Both the position numbers and the translations under genes were made by a program. This document shows, in pieces, positions 34,385 to 42,985 of a stretch of DNA of 64,000 nt (its first letter is position 1; every line of letters starts with the position of its first letter). The notes under the pieces are model-generated. The model made no database searches and had not been told where the DNA came from. It saw only the letters and a list, made by a program, of their open reading frames with translations. This stretch comes from Klebsiella pneumoniae (GTDB taxonomy: Bacteria > Pseudomonadota > Gammaproteobacteria > Eutrophobiales > Eutrophobiaceae), in contig CAMDWI010000003.1 in assembly GCA_945878555.1 (NCBI GenBank), positions 62,001 through 126,000 of the forward strand, written 5' to 3'.

Positions 34385-35548
34385 TTGAATACGGGTCTGA
34401 AAGCTACAAAACAAACAGCCCCGACGTCAGTAGACGTCAGGCCAGTGCTGACAGGAAGAGACTGGCGGACATTCATTGATTTACCCTGGTCTATATATAA
34501 GGATGACGCCAACTGGGTACCACCATTACGACTTGAACGTCGCCTGCATTTTTCGAAAATGAACCCGTACTTCCGAAATGCCGAGTGGCAGGCCTGGGTA
34601 GCCTGGCAGGATAACAGACCAGTCGGCAGGATCAGCGCCCAGGTTGATCAGGTAAACCGTCAATACCATGGAGAACATACCGGCCATTTCGGTCTGCTGG
34701 AGGGTATAAATGACCCTGCCGTATTCGCTGCCCTGACCCAGACAAGCGAAGAATGGCTTTCCCGGCGTCAGACTCATCATATTTCCGGCCCGTTCAGCTT
34801 CTCGATTAACCAGGAATGCGGGGTGCTGGTCGATGGTTTTGATACTCCACCGGCCATACTTATGCCCCATGCGCGCCAATGGTACGGACAGATGCTGGAA
34901 CAACAGGGTTACACGCCGGCAATGGACATGCTCGCCTACTGGATTGAGACCGGATTTGAAGCATCCCGCGTAATGAAAACGCTGGTAGCAAAGTATGACA
35001 AACGTATCCGTCTGCGGAATCTGCGCCGCAAGCAGTTCGCAGAGGAGATGGAAATCCTGCGCGACATTTTTAACGATGCCTGGTCAGGTAACTGGGGTTT
35101 CATACCGTTCAGCAAGGAGGAGTTTGCTGATCTTGGCAATAGTCTGCGATTTTTCATCGAGGACGACTTTGTGCAGATTGCTGAACTGGATGGCAAACCG
35201 GTCGCGTTTGTCGTGGTACTGCCTAATCTGAACGAGATGCTGACCCGACTGGACGGCAGCCTGTTGCCGCTGGGCTGGCTCCGCTTGTACCGCGCCATGA
35301 AACAGAAAAGCTTCCGCACTGGCCGTGTACCGCTGATGGGCGTACGTAAACAGTACCAGAACAGTTCGCTGGGGCTGACCCTGGCACTGATGGTCTGTAA
35401 TGCTGCGCGTGTTTGTGCAAAGGCGAGCGGAATTGATGCGGTTGAAATGTCATGGATACTCGAGAACAACCGGGGCATGCGCAGCATACTTGATAATATC
35501 GGCAGCAAGGAATACAAACGTTACCGCATTTATGAAAAGTCGCTGTAA
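34385..35548 (+). CDS. GNAT-fold acyltransferase, probable bacterial ceramide synthase
   Basis: A protein of about 387 residues with a duplicated GNAT-like fold. The N-terminal half has FIDLPWSIYKDDANWVPPL, the conserved FGLLEGINDP, and HISGPFSFSINQECGVLVDG; the C-terminal half ends VEMSWILENNRGMRSILDNI. This is the pattern of the GNAT-related family shown to N-acylate in bacterial ceramide synthesis, and spt, ACP and ligase genes are divergently adjacent. Homologues also occur in bacteria without sphingolipids, so function is inferred from context. No ATG fits: the frame opens at a TTG at 34289, and the TTG at 34385 gives the expected N-terminal length. Confidence 0.72.
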   Translation: MNTGLKATKQTAPTSVDVRPVLTGRDWRTFIDLPWSIYKDDANWVPPLRLERRLHFSKMNPYFRNAEWQAWVAWQDNRPVGRISAQVDQVNRQYHGEHTGHFGLLEGINDPAVFAALTQTSEEWLSRRQTHHISGPFSFSINQECGVLVDGFDTPPAILMPHARQWYGQMLEQQGYTPAMDMLAYWIETGFEASRVMKTLVAKYDKRIRLRNLRRKQFAEEMEILRDIFNDAWSGNWGFIPFSKEEFADLGNSLRFFIEDDFVQIAELDGKPVAFVVVLPNLNEMLTRLDGSLLPLGWLRLYRAMKQKSFRTGRVPLMGVRKQYQNSSLGLTLALMVCNAARVCAKASGIDAVEMSWILENNRGMRSILDNIGSKEYKRYRIYEKSL

Positions 35549-35623
35549 CCCCGCAGACCCTGCCTTCGACAACTTTGTCGGCCGACATGATGTTTCTGTC
35601 TGTCACCCGGAAACCATTCTGAC

Positions 35624-36706
35624 GTGAAAACACTGGGACGTTACATCAGTACCGAGATCCTGAGACCGTTTGTGGTTATCAGTCTGATCCTTGCCGGTCT
35701 GTTTTCCAGCTTCAACGCAGCGCGATATCTTGAGGCGGCCGTATCTGAGTCATTGGGTATGTACCTTATCTTCAAGCTGATACTGCTTAAAACGGTCATT
35801 GCGATGGAGGTGCTGTTTCCGATTGCATTCTATGCGGCCATAATTGTGGCACTTGGCCGTATGCACAGGGACCAGGAAGTCATCGTGATGAAATCGGCCG
35901 GCATAAATGAAAACTATATAATCAAAACCGTAATTACGCTGGGCGTGCCCGTGGCAATCATGACCGGCATGTTGTCGGTTTACGGCAGACCAATGGCATA
36001 CGACACTATCTACAGGATGGACAACAGCGCCAGTAACGAACTGGATGTAGACCGTTACCAGGCAGGCCGTTTCTACGGTATCGAAAACAGCGGGCGTATC
36101 ATCTATATCAATAACAGAAACAATCGTGACAATATGCTTGAAGGTGTGTTTCACTACATCCGGCAGGACAACCGCAGTGATATTATCCTTGCCCGACAGG
36201 GTTATCAGGTCAGGAAAGGGGAATATCAACCACCGGAACTGCACCTGCTTGATGGCAGCCTGTACCGTATCGACCCTGGCGGTTCACGTGAATCAATAAT
36301 CCATTTTTCAAGATTTGTTTTTATGCCGAATTCAGACACGGCAATGGACTATCAGCGCAAGGCAGCACCGACGCTGGACCTCGGGGACTCCGTCGACAGT
36401 CGCGACATTGCTGAATTCCAGTGGCGAATCTCCAGACCGTTCGCCACGTTGTTACTGGCACTGGTCGCGATACCGCTGAGCCGTACGGCCCCGCGACAGG
36501 GCAAGGGAGAAAAGATCATCTCAGCTGCAGTGATTTTTGCCATCTACTACAACCTGAGTGGCCTGGCCCAGACCTGGGTTGAACAGGGAACTGTTGGCAG
36601 TGTCCCCGGTGTATGGTGGCTGCATGTGAGCATGCTTGTTGTTGTGATATGGATACTTACACCCGGATTTTCCAGAAAACCTGCCGGTGCACATGTACAT
36701 ACTTGA
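35624..36706 (+). CDS. LptF/LptG-family permease (first copy), putative sphingolipid exporter subunit
   Basis: A 360-residue protein of the YjgP/YjgQ family. It has membrane helices near 15-35, 50-75 and 95-120, a periplasmic beta-jellyroll region (about 125-260), and three C-terminal helices. LptF and LptG pull lipopolysaccharide from the inner membrane in an LptB2FG complex. The gene starts with GTG, has no pepA neighbour as canonical lptF does, and lies between ceramide-synthase-like and lipid-kinase genes. A role in moving a sphingolipid is therefore proposed. It could instead be the cell's only LptF. It overlaps the next permease by 14 nt. Confidence 0.75.
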   Translation: MKTLGRYISTEILRPFVVISLILAGLFSSFNAARYLEAAVSESLGMYLIFKLILLKTVIAMEVLFPIAFYAAIIVALGRMHRDQEVIVMKSAGINENYIIKTVITLGVPVAIMTGMLSVYGRPMAYDTIYRMDNSASNELDVDRYQAGRFYGIENSGRIIYINNRNNRDNMLEGVFHYIRQDNRSDIILARQGYQVRKGEYQPPELHLLDGSLYRIDPGGSRESIIHFSRFVFMPNSDTAMDYQRKAAPTLDLGDSVDSRDIAEFQWRISRPFATLLLALVAIPLSRTAPRQGKGEKIISAAVIFAIYYNLSGLAQTWVEQGTVGSVPGVWWLHVSMLVVVIWILTPGFSRKPAGAHVHT

Positions 36707-37757
36707 TCGTTATCTGATGAAACAGGTCGTGCAGGGGATAGTTATCTCCACGCTGGTATTGCTGCCCCTGTTCAGCTTTCTGGATCTGGTTGACCAGCTG
36801 GATGATGTGGGCACCGGATTTTACCGCACCAGTGATGCGTTCCTGTATGTTGTCATGACGCTGCCACGCAGGTTCATCCAGCTGACCCCTTTTATTGCCT
36901 TGCTTGGAAATGTGACAGCACTTGGCAGACTCGCTATCAACCATGAGCTGATCTCCCTGCGTTCTGCCGGATATTCTCCGGTTCAGATCAGCATGGCATC
37001 CATGAAGGTAGGGCTATTGCTGCTGATGCTGGTAATAACGCTTGAAATTTTCGTCGCACCACCACTGCAACAAAAAGCCATTGCCCACCGCGCGGCGGCG
37101 ATGGAACAGAGCACCGAACTTGGACTGAATCTCGGTATCTGGACCCGGAATGACCGGCAGATCCTGCGTATAGGCAATTTGCAGCACGATACCAGACTTG
37201 CCAGTGTTGAAATTATCAATCTTGATGAACAGGGAGAGATGTCTGAATACATACATGCGGAAGGTTTCGAGATTGTGAGCAATGAAGAATGGATTTTACA
37301 CAAGGTGACGCGCAAGACTTACAGCGAGGATAATATCCGGTCCACCACGATGGAACGCTTGCCCTGGCATACCTTTCTGAACCCCGCCCAGATCTCGACA
37401 CTGACCAAACCACAGGAAAGCCTGTCACCGGCTGAACTGTTTCGCTATGTACAGCATTTACAGTCAACCGGTCAGGAAGTCGATGTCTACCAGCTGGCGC
37501 TGTGGAAAAAACTGGGCGGACCACTGACGATGCTGGGTATGCTGTTATTATCGGTGCCGTTCGTGTTTGGTTCGGTACGCACCGGTTTTGCTAACCGGCT
37601 GGTAATGGCGGGTGTGACGGGAATAACCGTCTATCTGCTCGACCAGATATTTTCCAACGCCGGACTGATACTGAATCTGAATCCGTCGTTTATCGCGTTA
37701 ACACCAGGCATTCTTTTAATCTGGATAGCACGGGTCTGGCTACGGCGTGTGCCCTGA
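36693..37757 (+). CDS. LptF/LptG-family permease (second copy)
   Basis: A 354-residue partner of the preceding permease, with the same topology: helices at about 10-35, 55-75 and 100-120, a periplasmic jellyroll, and three C-terminal helices including LLLSVPFVFGSVRTG and ending LIWIARVWL. It begins MYILDRYLMKQV, close to LptG proteins. The two genes overlap, as an obligate heterodimer would suggest. lptC, lptA and lptB are 8-10 kb downstream in a separate operon, so the ATPase LptB could be shared between LPS and this pair. Confidence 0.76.
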   Translation: MYILDRYLMKQVVQGIVISTLVLLPLFSFLDLVDQLDDVGTGFYRTSDAFLYVVMTLPRRFIQLTPFIALLGNVTALGRLAINHELISLRSAGYSPVQISMASMKVGLLLLMLVITLEIFVAPPLQQKAIAHRAAAMEQSTELGLNLGIWTRNDRQILRIGNLQHDTRLASVEIINLDEQGEMSEYIHAEGFEIVSNEEWILHKVTRKTYSEDNIRSTTMERLPWHTFLNPAQISTLTKPQESLSPAELFRYVQHLQSTGQEVDVYQLALWKKLGGPLTMLGMLLLSVPFVFGSVRTGFANRLVMAGVTGITVYLLDQIFSNAGLILNLNPSFIALTPGILLIWIARVWLRRVP

Positions 37758-37789
37758 TTATTTTCCTGCCTGAATAACAGAATCCTTTT

Positions 37790-38773
37790 ATGTACATATC
37801 AGCTGCTGACAAGTTATACCCGCAAAAAACGGCCGTTTTACTGAACCCGCATGGCGGCCGGATACGCAAACGCCTGGCTCGCATACGCGATCTCGCCACC
37901 GCAATACCTGGTGCAATCGTGTACGAAACAGAGAGTCTGGCTGATATGAACAGGATCATCGACGAGCTGGCAGAACCCGGCGTGGACCATCTGGTGATCG
38001 TCGGCGGAGATGGTACGGTGCAGGCCGTACTGAACCGCCTGTTCACCGGAAAACCCTGGTCCCGCCTGCCACTGGTCAGCATAGTCCCGGGCGGAACTAC
38101 AAATATGACAGCATCTGATCTCGGAACATCCAGCAACCCTGAAAAGTGTCTGCAACAACTGGCTCGTTGCCTGATGAACGATCTGGATGTGAGGCTGGTA
38201 ACGCGATCTGTTTTACAAATCCGGCAGGATCAGCAGCCGGATATTCATGGCATGTTTTTCGGCACCGGCCTGATAGCACGCGGTTCGGAATATTTTCACA
38301 GGCATGTAAAAAAATCCGGGCTGACGGGTGAGTCCGGTTCAGCACTGGTGATGCTGCGCATGCTGACAGGACTGCTGACCGGTCGCAATGCAGAGGAGCG
38401 TGCCCCAATCCGGATCCGGCTAACAGACGACACCGGACACACCCGGGAGTACAACTGTATGCTGATGTTTACCAGCACACTGGATCGCTTGCTGCTCGGG
38501 CTACGTCCCTATTGGGGTGGTGGCAACGGGGCTATCCATACCACCTGCCTGCGCGAGCATCCGCACCGGCTGTGGCGCTCGCTACTGACAATTATTTGTG
38601 GGCGTGGCAACTCCCTGAACGAAAATGCCGGCTATTACAGCAGAAATAACAGTGCAATAGATCTGCTTATGGACGCAGGTTTTATTGTGGACGGTGAGTT
38701 TTTTCTATGCGAAAGCAGGCATGGTCCGCTCAGGATCAGCCAGGCCGGCCCCGTCCGCTTTTTACTTCCCTGA
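37790..38773 (+). CDS. Diacylglycerol-kinase-fold lipid kinase, candidate ceramide kinase
   Basis: A 327-residue protein of the DAGK catalytic family. The nucleotide loop VIVGGDGTVQAVLN has G72-G73-D74-G75-T76, and PGGTTNMTA lies at about 98-106. Proteins of this fold phosphorylate diacylglycerol, sphingosine or ceramide; a bacterial ceramide kinase in a Caulobacter sphingolipid cluster belongs to it. The position 33 nt after the LptG-like gene supports a ceramide head-group role here. Substrate specificity cannot be read from sequence. Confidence 0.7.
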   Translation: MYISAADKLYPQKTAVLLNPHGGRIRKRLARIRDLATAIPGAIVYETESLADMNRIIDELAEPGVDHLVIVGGDGTVQAVLNRLFTGKPWSRLPLVSIVPGGTTNMTASDLGTSSNPEKCLQQLARCLMNDLDVRLVTRSVLQIRQDQQPDIHGMFFGTGLIARGSEYFHRHVKKSGLTGESGSALVMLRMLTGLLTGRNAEERAPIRIRLTDDTGHTREYNCMLMFTSTLDRLLLGLRPYWGGGNGAIHTTCLREHPHRLWRSLLTIICGRGNSLNENAGYYSRNNSAIDLLMDAGFIVDGEFFLCESRHGPLRISQAGPVRFLLP

Positions 38774-38799
38774 ACGCATCACCAGTATCATTCCGGAAC

Positions 38800-39759
38800 A
38801 TGGCCTCTACTGACACCCAACCGACACCTGGACTGGTCAAGGCAATTGCCCTCCAGTGTGAGCGCCCTGCAGGCATTGAAACCGGGCTGCTGGCGGACAG
38901 CATCCGGCAACGATTTGGTGATTCACTGCTTGCCGTCATCCTCTATGGTTCATGTCTGCGCACGCACCTGTATACCGAGGGGGTGGTAGATTTATATGTC
39001 GTCGTCAATAGTTATGAGCAAGCCTACAGCGGACATATGTTGCGTTATCTGAATGCATTGTTACCTCCAAATGTTTTTTACATCGAGCTTAACAATAATG
39101 AAACCATCATCCGCGCAAAATACGCAGTCATTTCAGCACGCGACCTGGAGTGGGGCTGTGGCCGATGGTTCCACTCCTATATCTGGTCACGCTTTGCCCA
39201 ACCCGTCGTCCTGTTATATGTACGCGATCAACGGACCCGTGAACAAATATATACAGATCTGGCCCGCGCGGTCCTGACCTTTCTCGGCACCACGCTACCT
39301 GCGCTCGGCCCAGGCAAGGTGGATCATGCTGCAATCTGGCAGAACGGACTCGCCCTGACATATGCAGCGGAACTGCGTCCTGAGCGGCACACACGGGCAC
39401 GAGATATCACCACACAAAACCTGGAGGACTTTGGCGTGCTGACCAGACAGGCAGCCCCGTCACTTGTTACACTGATGGTTATAGCTGAAGACGGCATGTA
39501 TGAAAGTCTTGCGGGGCAGACCGCAGGATTACGGGCCACCAGATTATGGCGGATCCGGCGCTGGCAAGGAATTTTACTTTCTGTATTACGATTGTCAAAA
39601 GCGGCTTATACCTTTCGTGACTGTGTGGATTATGCCGCCTGGAAGATCGAACGTCATACCGGCATACGCATCAAGGTGACCCCGACCCTGCAACGACACC
39701 CTATCCTGTTCGGCTTTAGTGTATTATGGCAACTGATTAAAAGGGACGTACTACACTAG
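38800..39759 (+). CDS. Nucleotidyltransferase-fold protein of the sphingolipid cluster, possibly degenerate active site
   Basis: A 319-residue protein with a recognisable nucleotidyltransferase beta strand and loop, AVILYGSCLRTHLYTE then VVDLYVVV. The GS motif is G50-S51, but the second carboxylate of the usual D-x-D is replaced by tyrosine (D64-L65-Y66). Either the fold uses another residue or the protein is no longer a classical transferase. The frame extends upstream to an ATG at 38707 overlapping the kinase gene; the ATG at 38800 avoids that. Given its neighbours it may handle a phosphorylated lipid head group, but this is inference. Confidence 0.55.
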   Translation: MASTDTQPTPGLVKAIALQCERPAGIETGLLADSIRQRFGDSLLAVILYGSCLRTHLYTEGVVDLYVVVNSYEQAYSGHMLRYLNALLPPNVFYIELNNNETIIRAKYAVISARDLEWGCGRWFHSYIWSRFAQPVVLLYVRDQRTREQIYTDLARAVLTFLGTTLPALGPGKVDHAAIWQNGLALTYAAELRPERHTRARDITTQNLEDFGVLTRQAAPSLVTLMVIAEDGMYESLAGQTAGLRATRLWRIRRWQGILLSVLRLSKAAYTFRDCVDYAAWKIERHTGIRIKVTPTLQRHPILFGFSVLWQLIKRDVLH

Positions 39760-39799
39760 ATCCCGATGATTCGTTGAACACAGGAAACGAGAGCAGACC

Positions 39800-40570
39800 A
39801 TGTCGGACACAGAGTTGAAACAGTCAGATACAGCACCACCACGGCAACGCAGACGCCACCGGCCCAGTGTCGCCTTCGGCAAGTGGATTCTCCAGCATAT
39901 CGAACGTGCATTGATCCGTTATTCAATCGTTGATGATGTACCAATATTTGATGCGCACCAGTTTGCGTGGACAGCCCCGCTGGAAGCAGACTGGAAAAAA
40001 ATCCGCCAGGAGCTGGATACGATCCTGAAAAGCCAGGACAAACTGCCAAACTTCCAGGACATATCAAAAGACCAGATCAACATTACCCAGGACGACCGCT
40101 GGAAAACGTTTTTTCTGTACGGCTATGGCTACAAGATGAAGAGTAACTGTGACCTGTGTCCGGAGACGACCCGTATTATCGAATCTGTCCCCGGGATGTT
40201 GACCGGATTTTTCTCGGTGCTGGCGCCGGGCAAACACATACCTCCGCACCGCGGGCCGTATAAAGGTCTGTTACGCTGCCATCTCGCCTTGCAGGTACCG
40301 GAGCCAGCGGAGCAGTGCTGGATCAAGGTAGGTGATATGTCTGCCAACTGGCAGGAAGGTCGATGTCTGGTGTTTGATGATACCTATGTACATCAGGTCC
40401 AGAATAATACGGAGGGCACCCGTGTAGTTCTGTTTCTGGATGTAATCCGTCCTATGCGTTTCCCCGGGTCCTTGCTGAACAGGATTGTCATCCGTTTGAT
40501 ACGGATGTCTCCGTTTATCCAGGATGCCATTCGCAACCAGCGTGCCTGGGAATACCGGATAGGTACCTGA
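39800..40570 (+). CDS. Aspartyl/asparaginyl beta-hydroxylase family dioxygenase (LpxO-like)
   Basis: A 256-residue Fe(II)/2-oxoglutarate oxygenase. The family core IPPHRGPYKGLLRCHLAL at 147-164 supplies H150 as an iron ligand, and a second ligand histidine is H198 in DDTYVHQVQN, with a co-substrate arginine near 208. LpxO of this family hydroxylates a lipid A acyl chain. As the last gene of the rightward lipid operon, it may hydroxylate a ceramide acyl chain or lipid A. A C-terminal amphipathic or hydrophobic segment (IVIRLIRMSPFIQDAI) could bind membrane. Confidence 0.78.
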   Translation: MSDTELKQSDTAPPRQRRRHRPSVAFGKWILQHIERALIRYSIVDDVPIFDAHQFAWTAPLEADWKKIRQELDTILKSQDKLPNFQDISKDQINITQDDRWKTFFLYGYGYKMKSNCDLCPETTRIIESVPGMLTGFFSVLAPGKHIPPHRGPYKGLLRCHLALQVPEPAEQCWIKVGDMSANWQEGRCLVFDDTYVHQVQNNTEGTRVVLFLDVIRPMRFPGSLLNRIVIRLIRMSPFIQDAIRNQRAWEYRIGT

Positions 40571-40581
40571 ATGCTGCCCGG

Positions 40582-40606
40582 ATCAGGCGCCGGTTTCTGG
40601 CCTGAT
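40582..40606. terminator. Hairpin between convergent genes
   Basis: ATCAGGC (40582-40588) pairs with GCCTGAT (40600-40606). It lies 11 bp after the hydroxylase stop and 21 bp from the end of the opposing transglycosylase gene. The following sequence is A/T-rich but has no clean T-run, so a bidirectional terminator is likely but not certain. Confidence 0.45.
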
Positions 40607-40627
40607 GTAAATTTCAAATAACGGGAT

Positions 40628-42760
40628 TCAGCTTTTTTCACGCGGCAACGGGGTCTCGGCGGCAGCCTTTACCGAACGTGTCAACCTGAGGTAATTATTA
40701 TAAAGCGTTCTGATCTCACGCACATAAGCAACTGTCTGCCCGCACTGACACTCACGTACAGTTTCGCCATTGTTCTTGTAGGGTCTGGACATCTTCAACA
40801 TGGCCAGCTCGACATTATTAAACCAGCGGTTTTTGTCCAGCTTCATCTTTTCTGCAAGACTTCTTGCCCGCTGCACACGGTTATAGCCCGAATTATACGC
40901 GGCAAGTGCGAACCACAACCGATCTGACAGGGGCAGTTCTTCTTCAAACTGGCTGCGTAACCGATCCAGATACAGAACCCCTGCATGGATACTGTTGTCC
41001 GGGTTGTTCAGGTCGCCCACATCAATAGTTTGCGCCGTTGCCGGCAGCACCTGCATCAGGCCAGACGCTCCGGAGGATGAAACAGCACGCGGATTAAACC
41101 GGCTTTCCTGATACATCAAGGCTACGATCAGACGCCAGTCGAAACTGAAATGGTCCGCATACTTGTGCACGATATCATCATAGGGAGAGAGCTGATCTAT
41201 ACTGGCAAACAGACTCGAATCGGTATTTCTCAGATCGGGTTTTTCGATATATCTTGAATAGATAACGTTGTAAAAACCCTTGCGGTATTCCGTTTCGATA
41301 AATTTATTCAACTCGGTCAACAACTGTGAATCGGCCTGACGCACAAGCCACACCAGAGGATCGGACTCACCCAGTGGCAGTAAAGATTTCAGGTTCAGCT
41401 GACGTGAAAATTCCGCATTGGCCTCATGACTGCCGATAACGGTCAGGTCATAGATTCCCCGGGCAATACCAAATAGCAGAGCCTCAGAGGTAATACCTGG
41501 ATTTGCAACCAGTATCGTAAAGTTGATGCCCTCCTGATCCCGGATCCGCTCCAGCATGGGCAGATAGGGGCTGGATGCTGCCAGGTGGATAATACGGCCT
41601 TCCAGGTCATGCGCATCAATCAGGATCTCATCATCGCGCCCGGCAATGACCGCTGTAGCATGGTTATACGGTATTGTTGCTGCAGTATGGGCCATGGTCA
41701 GCGTCAGACTGGCAGGCATAGAGGCCGCGATTACATCACCATTACCCTCATTCAGATACTGATACATTTCTGCCGGGGTGTCAGCTATTACCACATCAAG
41801 GCGCATACCGTGGCGATCGGCAAACTTCTTGATCAGATCATACTCAAATCCACGTAACCGCCCCCGGTCATGGTAATAATTGACCGGTCCCCGCGAGGTC
41901 ACCAGACGCAACAACTTGCGTTTCTTAAGGTCAGCGATGTCCTCGCGATAACTTTTTGCCGTCTCCAGCTCAAGGTGCTTTTTATTCAGGAACCGGTTGA
42001 GCGAAGACTGCAACTGAACAGCGTCTCCCCGCACAGCCCAGTTCAGAAACATGTCCTCGGACAGGTCCATCAACACAGCCAGGTTATAGCTGAAATCCAG
42101 ATCGGAGGGTATTTGCAGACTATCAACCACGGCCAGGTCATAGCGACCGGACCTGACTCGATCGAATACTGTATAGACATCCTCATTGTCAGCGATGCTG
42201 ACCAGCTGCATGCCCGGGTGTTTATGGGCCAGCGAGGACAATAAAGGCCAGACCGGCGAGGTCGGACGAACAGCGATTTGCCTGACGGACAGATCCGCGA
42301 GCGTTTTCAGTGGCTGACTGCCTGATCTTCCTATCACCTGGCGCCGTGATACTGCCCAGGGTAAGGTATAGAGGACTTCCCCTTCGGCGCTGCCTTTAAC
42401 TGGTTCACGCAAGGCAGCAACCATATCAGCCTCCCCGTGCTCCAGTTTCTGACGCAGACTGTTTATGTCGGCAACCGGGATCCAGCGCTGGGTCAGACCC
42501 TCACCCAGGGCGAACTGATCCAGCAGGGCTGTTTCATGTGCACTGATTTCCGGAGCACCCGGCCAGACTGGGATCAGGATGCGCAGTTGCGGCAGCTCGG
42601 CTTTCCCGGGTTTTACAGAAACCTGATTCGGGACGGATACTATCGTGGTTGTTACCTGCACCGCATCCCGCCTGTGGGCAGGAAAACTGGAGAACACGAA
42701 GACCAGCAGTACAACGGGGACAACTAAACGAAATAAAATGGGTATGGCTCGGTTAAACAA
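40628..42760 (-). CDS. MltF-like lytic transglycosylase with two solute-binding-type domains
   Basis: A 710-residue protein. An N-terminal membrane or signal helix (about 8-28) is followed by two periplasmic-binding-protein type-3 domains in tandem (about 55-270 and 280-510) and a C-terminal SLT lytic transglycosylase domain. The catalytic glutamate is E552 in LMYQESRFNP, with SSGASGLMQVLPATA following. It would cleave peptidoglycan glycan strands; the binding domains probably regulate it. E. coli MltF has one such domain, so this is an extended form. The start is a TTG (42758-42760) behind a strong GGGGGGAG site. Confidence 0.85.
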   Translation of the reverse strand: MFNRAIPILFRLVVPVVLLVFVFSSFPAHRRDAVQVTTTIVSVPNQVSVKPGKAELPQLRILIPVWPGAPEISAHETALLDQFALGEGLTQRWIPVADINSLRQKLEHGEADMVAALREPVKGSAEGEVLYTLPWAVSRRQVIGRSGSQPLKTLADLSVRQIAVRPTSPVWPLLSSLAHKHPGMQLVSIADNEDVYTVFDRVRSGRYDLAVVDSLQIPSDLDFSYNLAVLMDLSEDMFLNWAVRGDAVQLQSSLNRFLNKKHLELETAKSYREDIADLKKRKLLRLVTSRGPVNYYHDRGRLRGFEYDLIKKFADRHGMRLDVVIADTPAEMYQYLNEGNGDVIAASMPASLTLTMAHTAATIPYNHATAVIAGRDDEILIDAHDLEGRIIHLAASSPYLPMLERIRDQEGINFTILVANPGITSEALLFGIARGIYDLTVIGSHEANAEFSRQLNLKSLLPLGESDPLVWLVRQADSQLLTELNKFIETEYRKGFYNVIYSRYIEKPDLRNTDSSLFASIDQLSPYDDIVHKYADHFSFDWRLIVALMYQESRFNPRAVSSSGASGLMQVLPATAQTIDVGDLNNPDNSIHAGVLYLDRLRSQFEEELPLSDRLWFALAAYNSGYNRVQRARSLAEKMKLDKNRWFNNVELAMLKMSRPYKNNGETVRECQCGQTVAYVREIRTLYNNYLRLTRSVKAAAETPLPREKS

Positions 42761-42840
42761 GCGACTCCCCCCTTATTGAAGTGGCAGCACTATACGATGA
42801 TTTGAGGACTATTTCTATATATAGGTAGTATCTTCAGAAA

Positions 42841-42860
42841 GGATACATAATATTGTATCC
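42841..42860. repeat. Inverted repeat upstream of the transglycosylase gene
   Basis: GGATACA and TGTATCC are perfect 7-bp arms around TAATAT. It lies 80 bp upstream of the transglycosylase start and 125 bp downstream of murU. It could be an operator or a weak terminator stem. Confidence 0.35.
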
Positions 42861-42985
42861 GTCTGTCTGACCTGCGTAGCACCGGATGACTTTTGTTGTT
42901 AAACTATCGATGTCACTCCATACCGGACTGATAGATAAATTAAACCCACATTTATTCAGAGACTTATGACGGGCGTGAACACACA

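Noticed and set aside
38707-38799. Upstream extension of the nucleotidyltransferase-like gene overlapping the lipid kinase by 67 nt
   Set aside because: The extra residues are proline/arginine-rich and match nothing; the ATG at 38800 lies just after the kinase stop.
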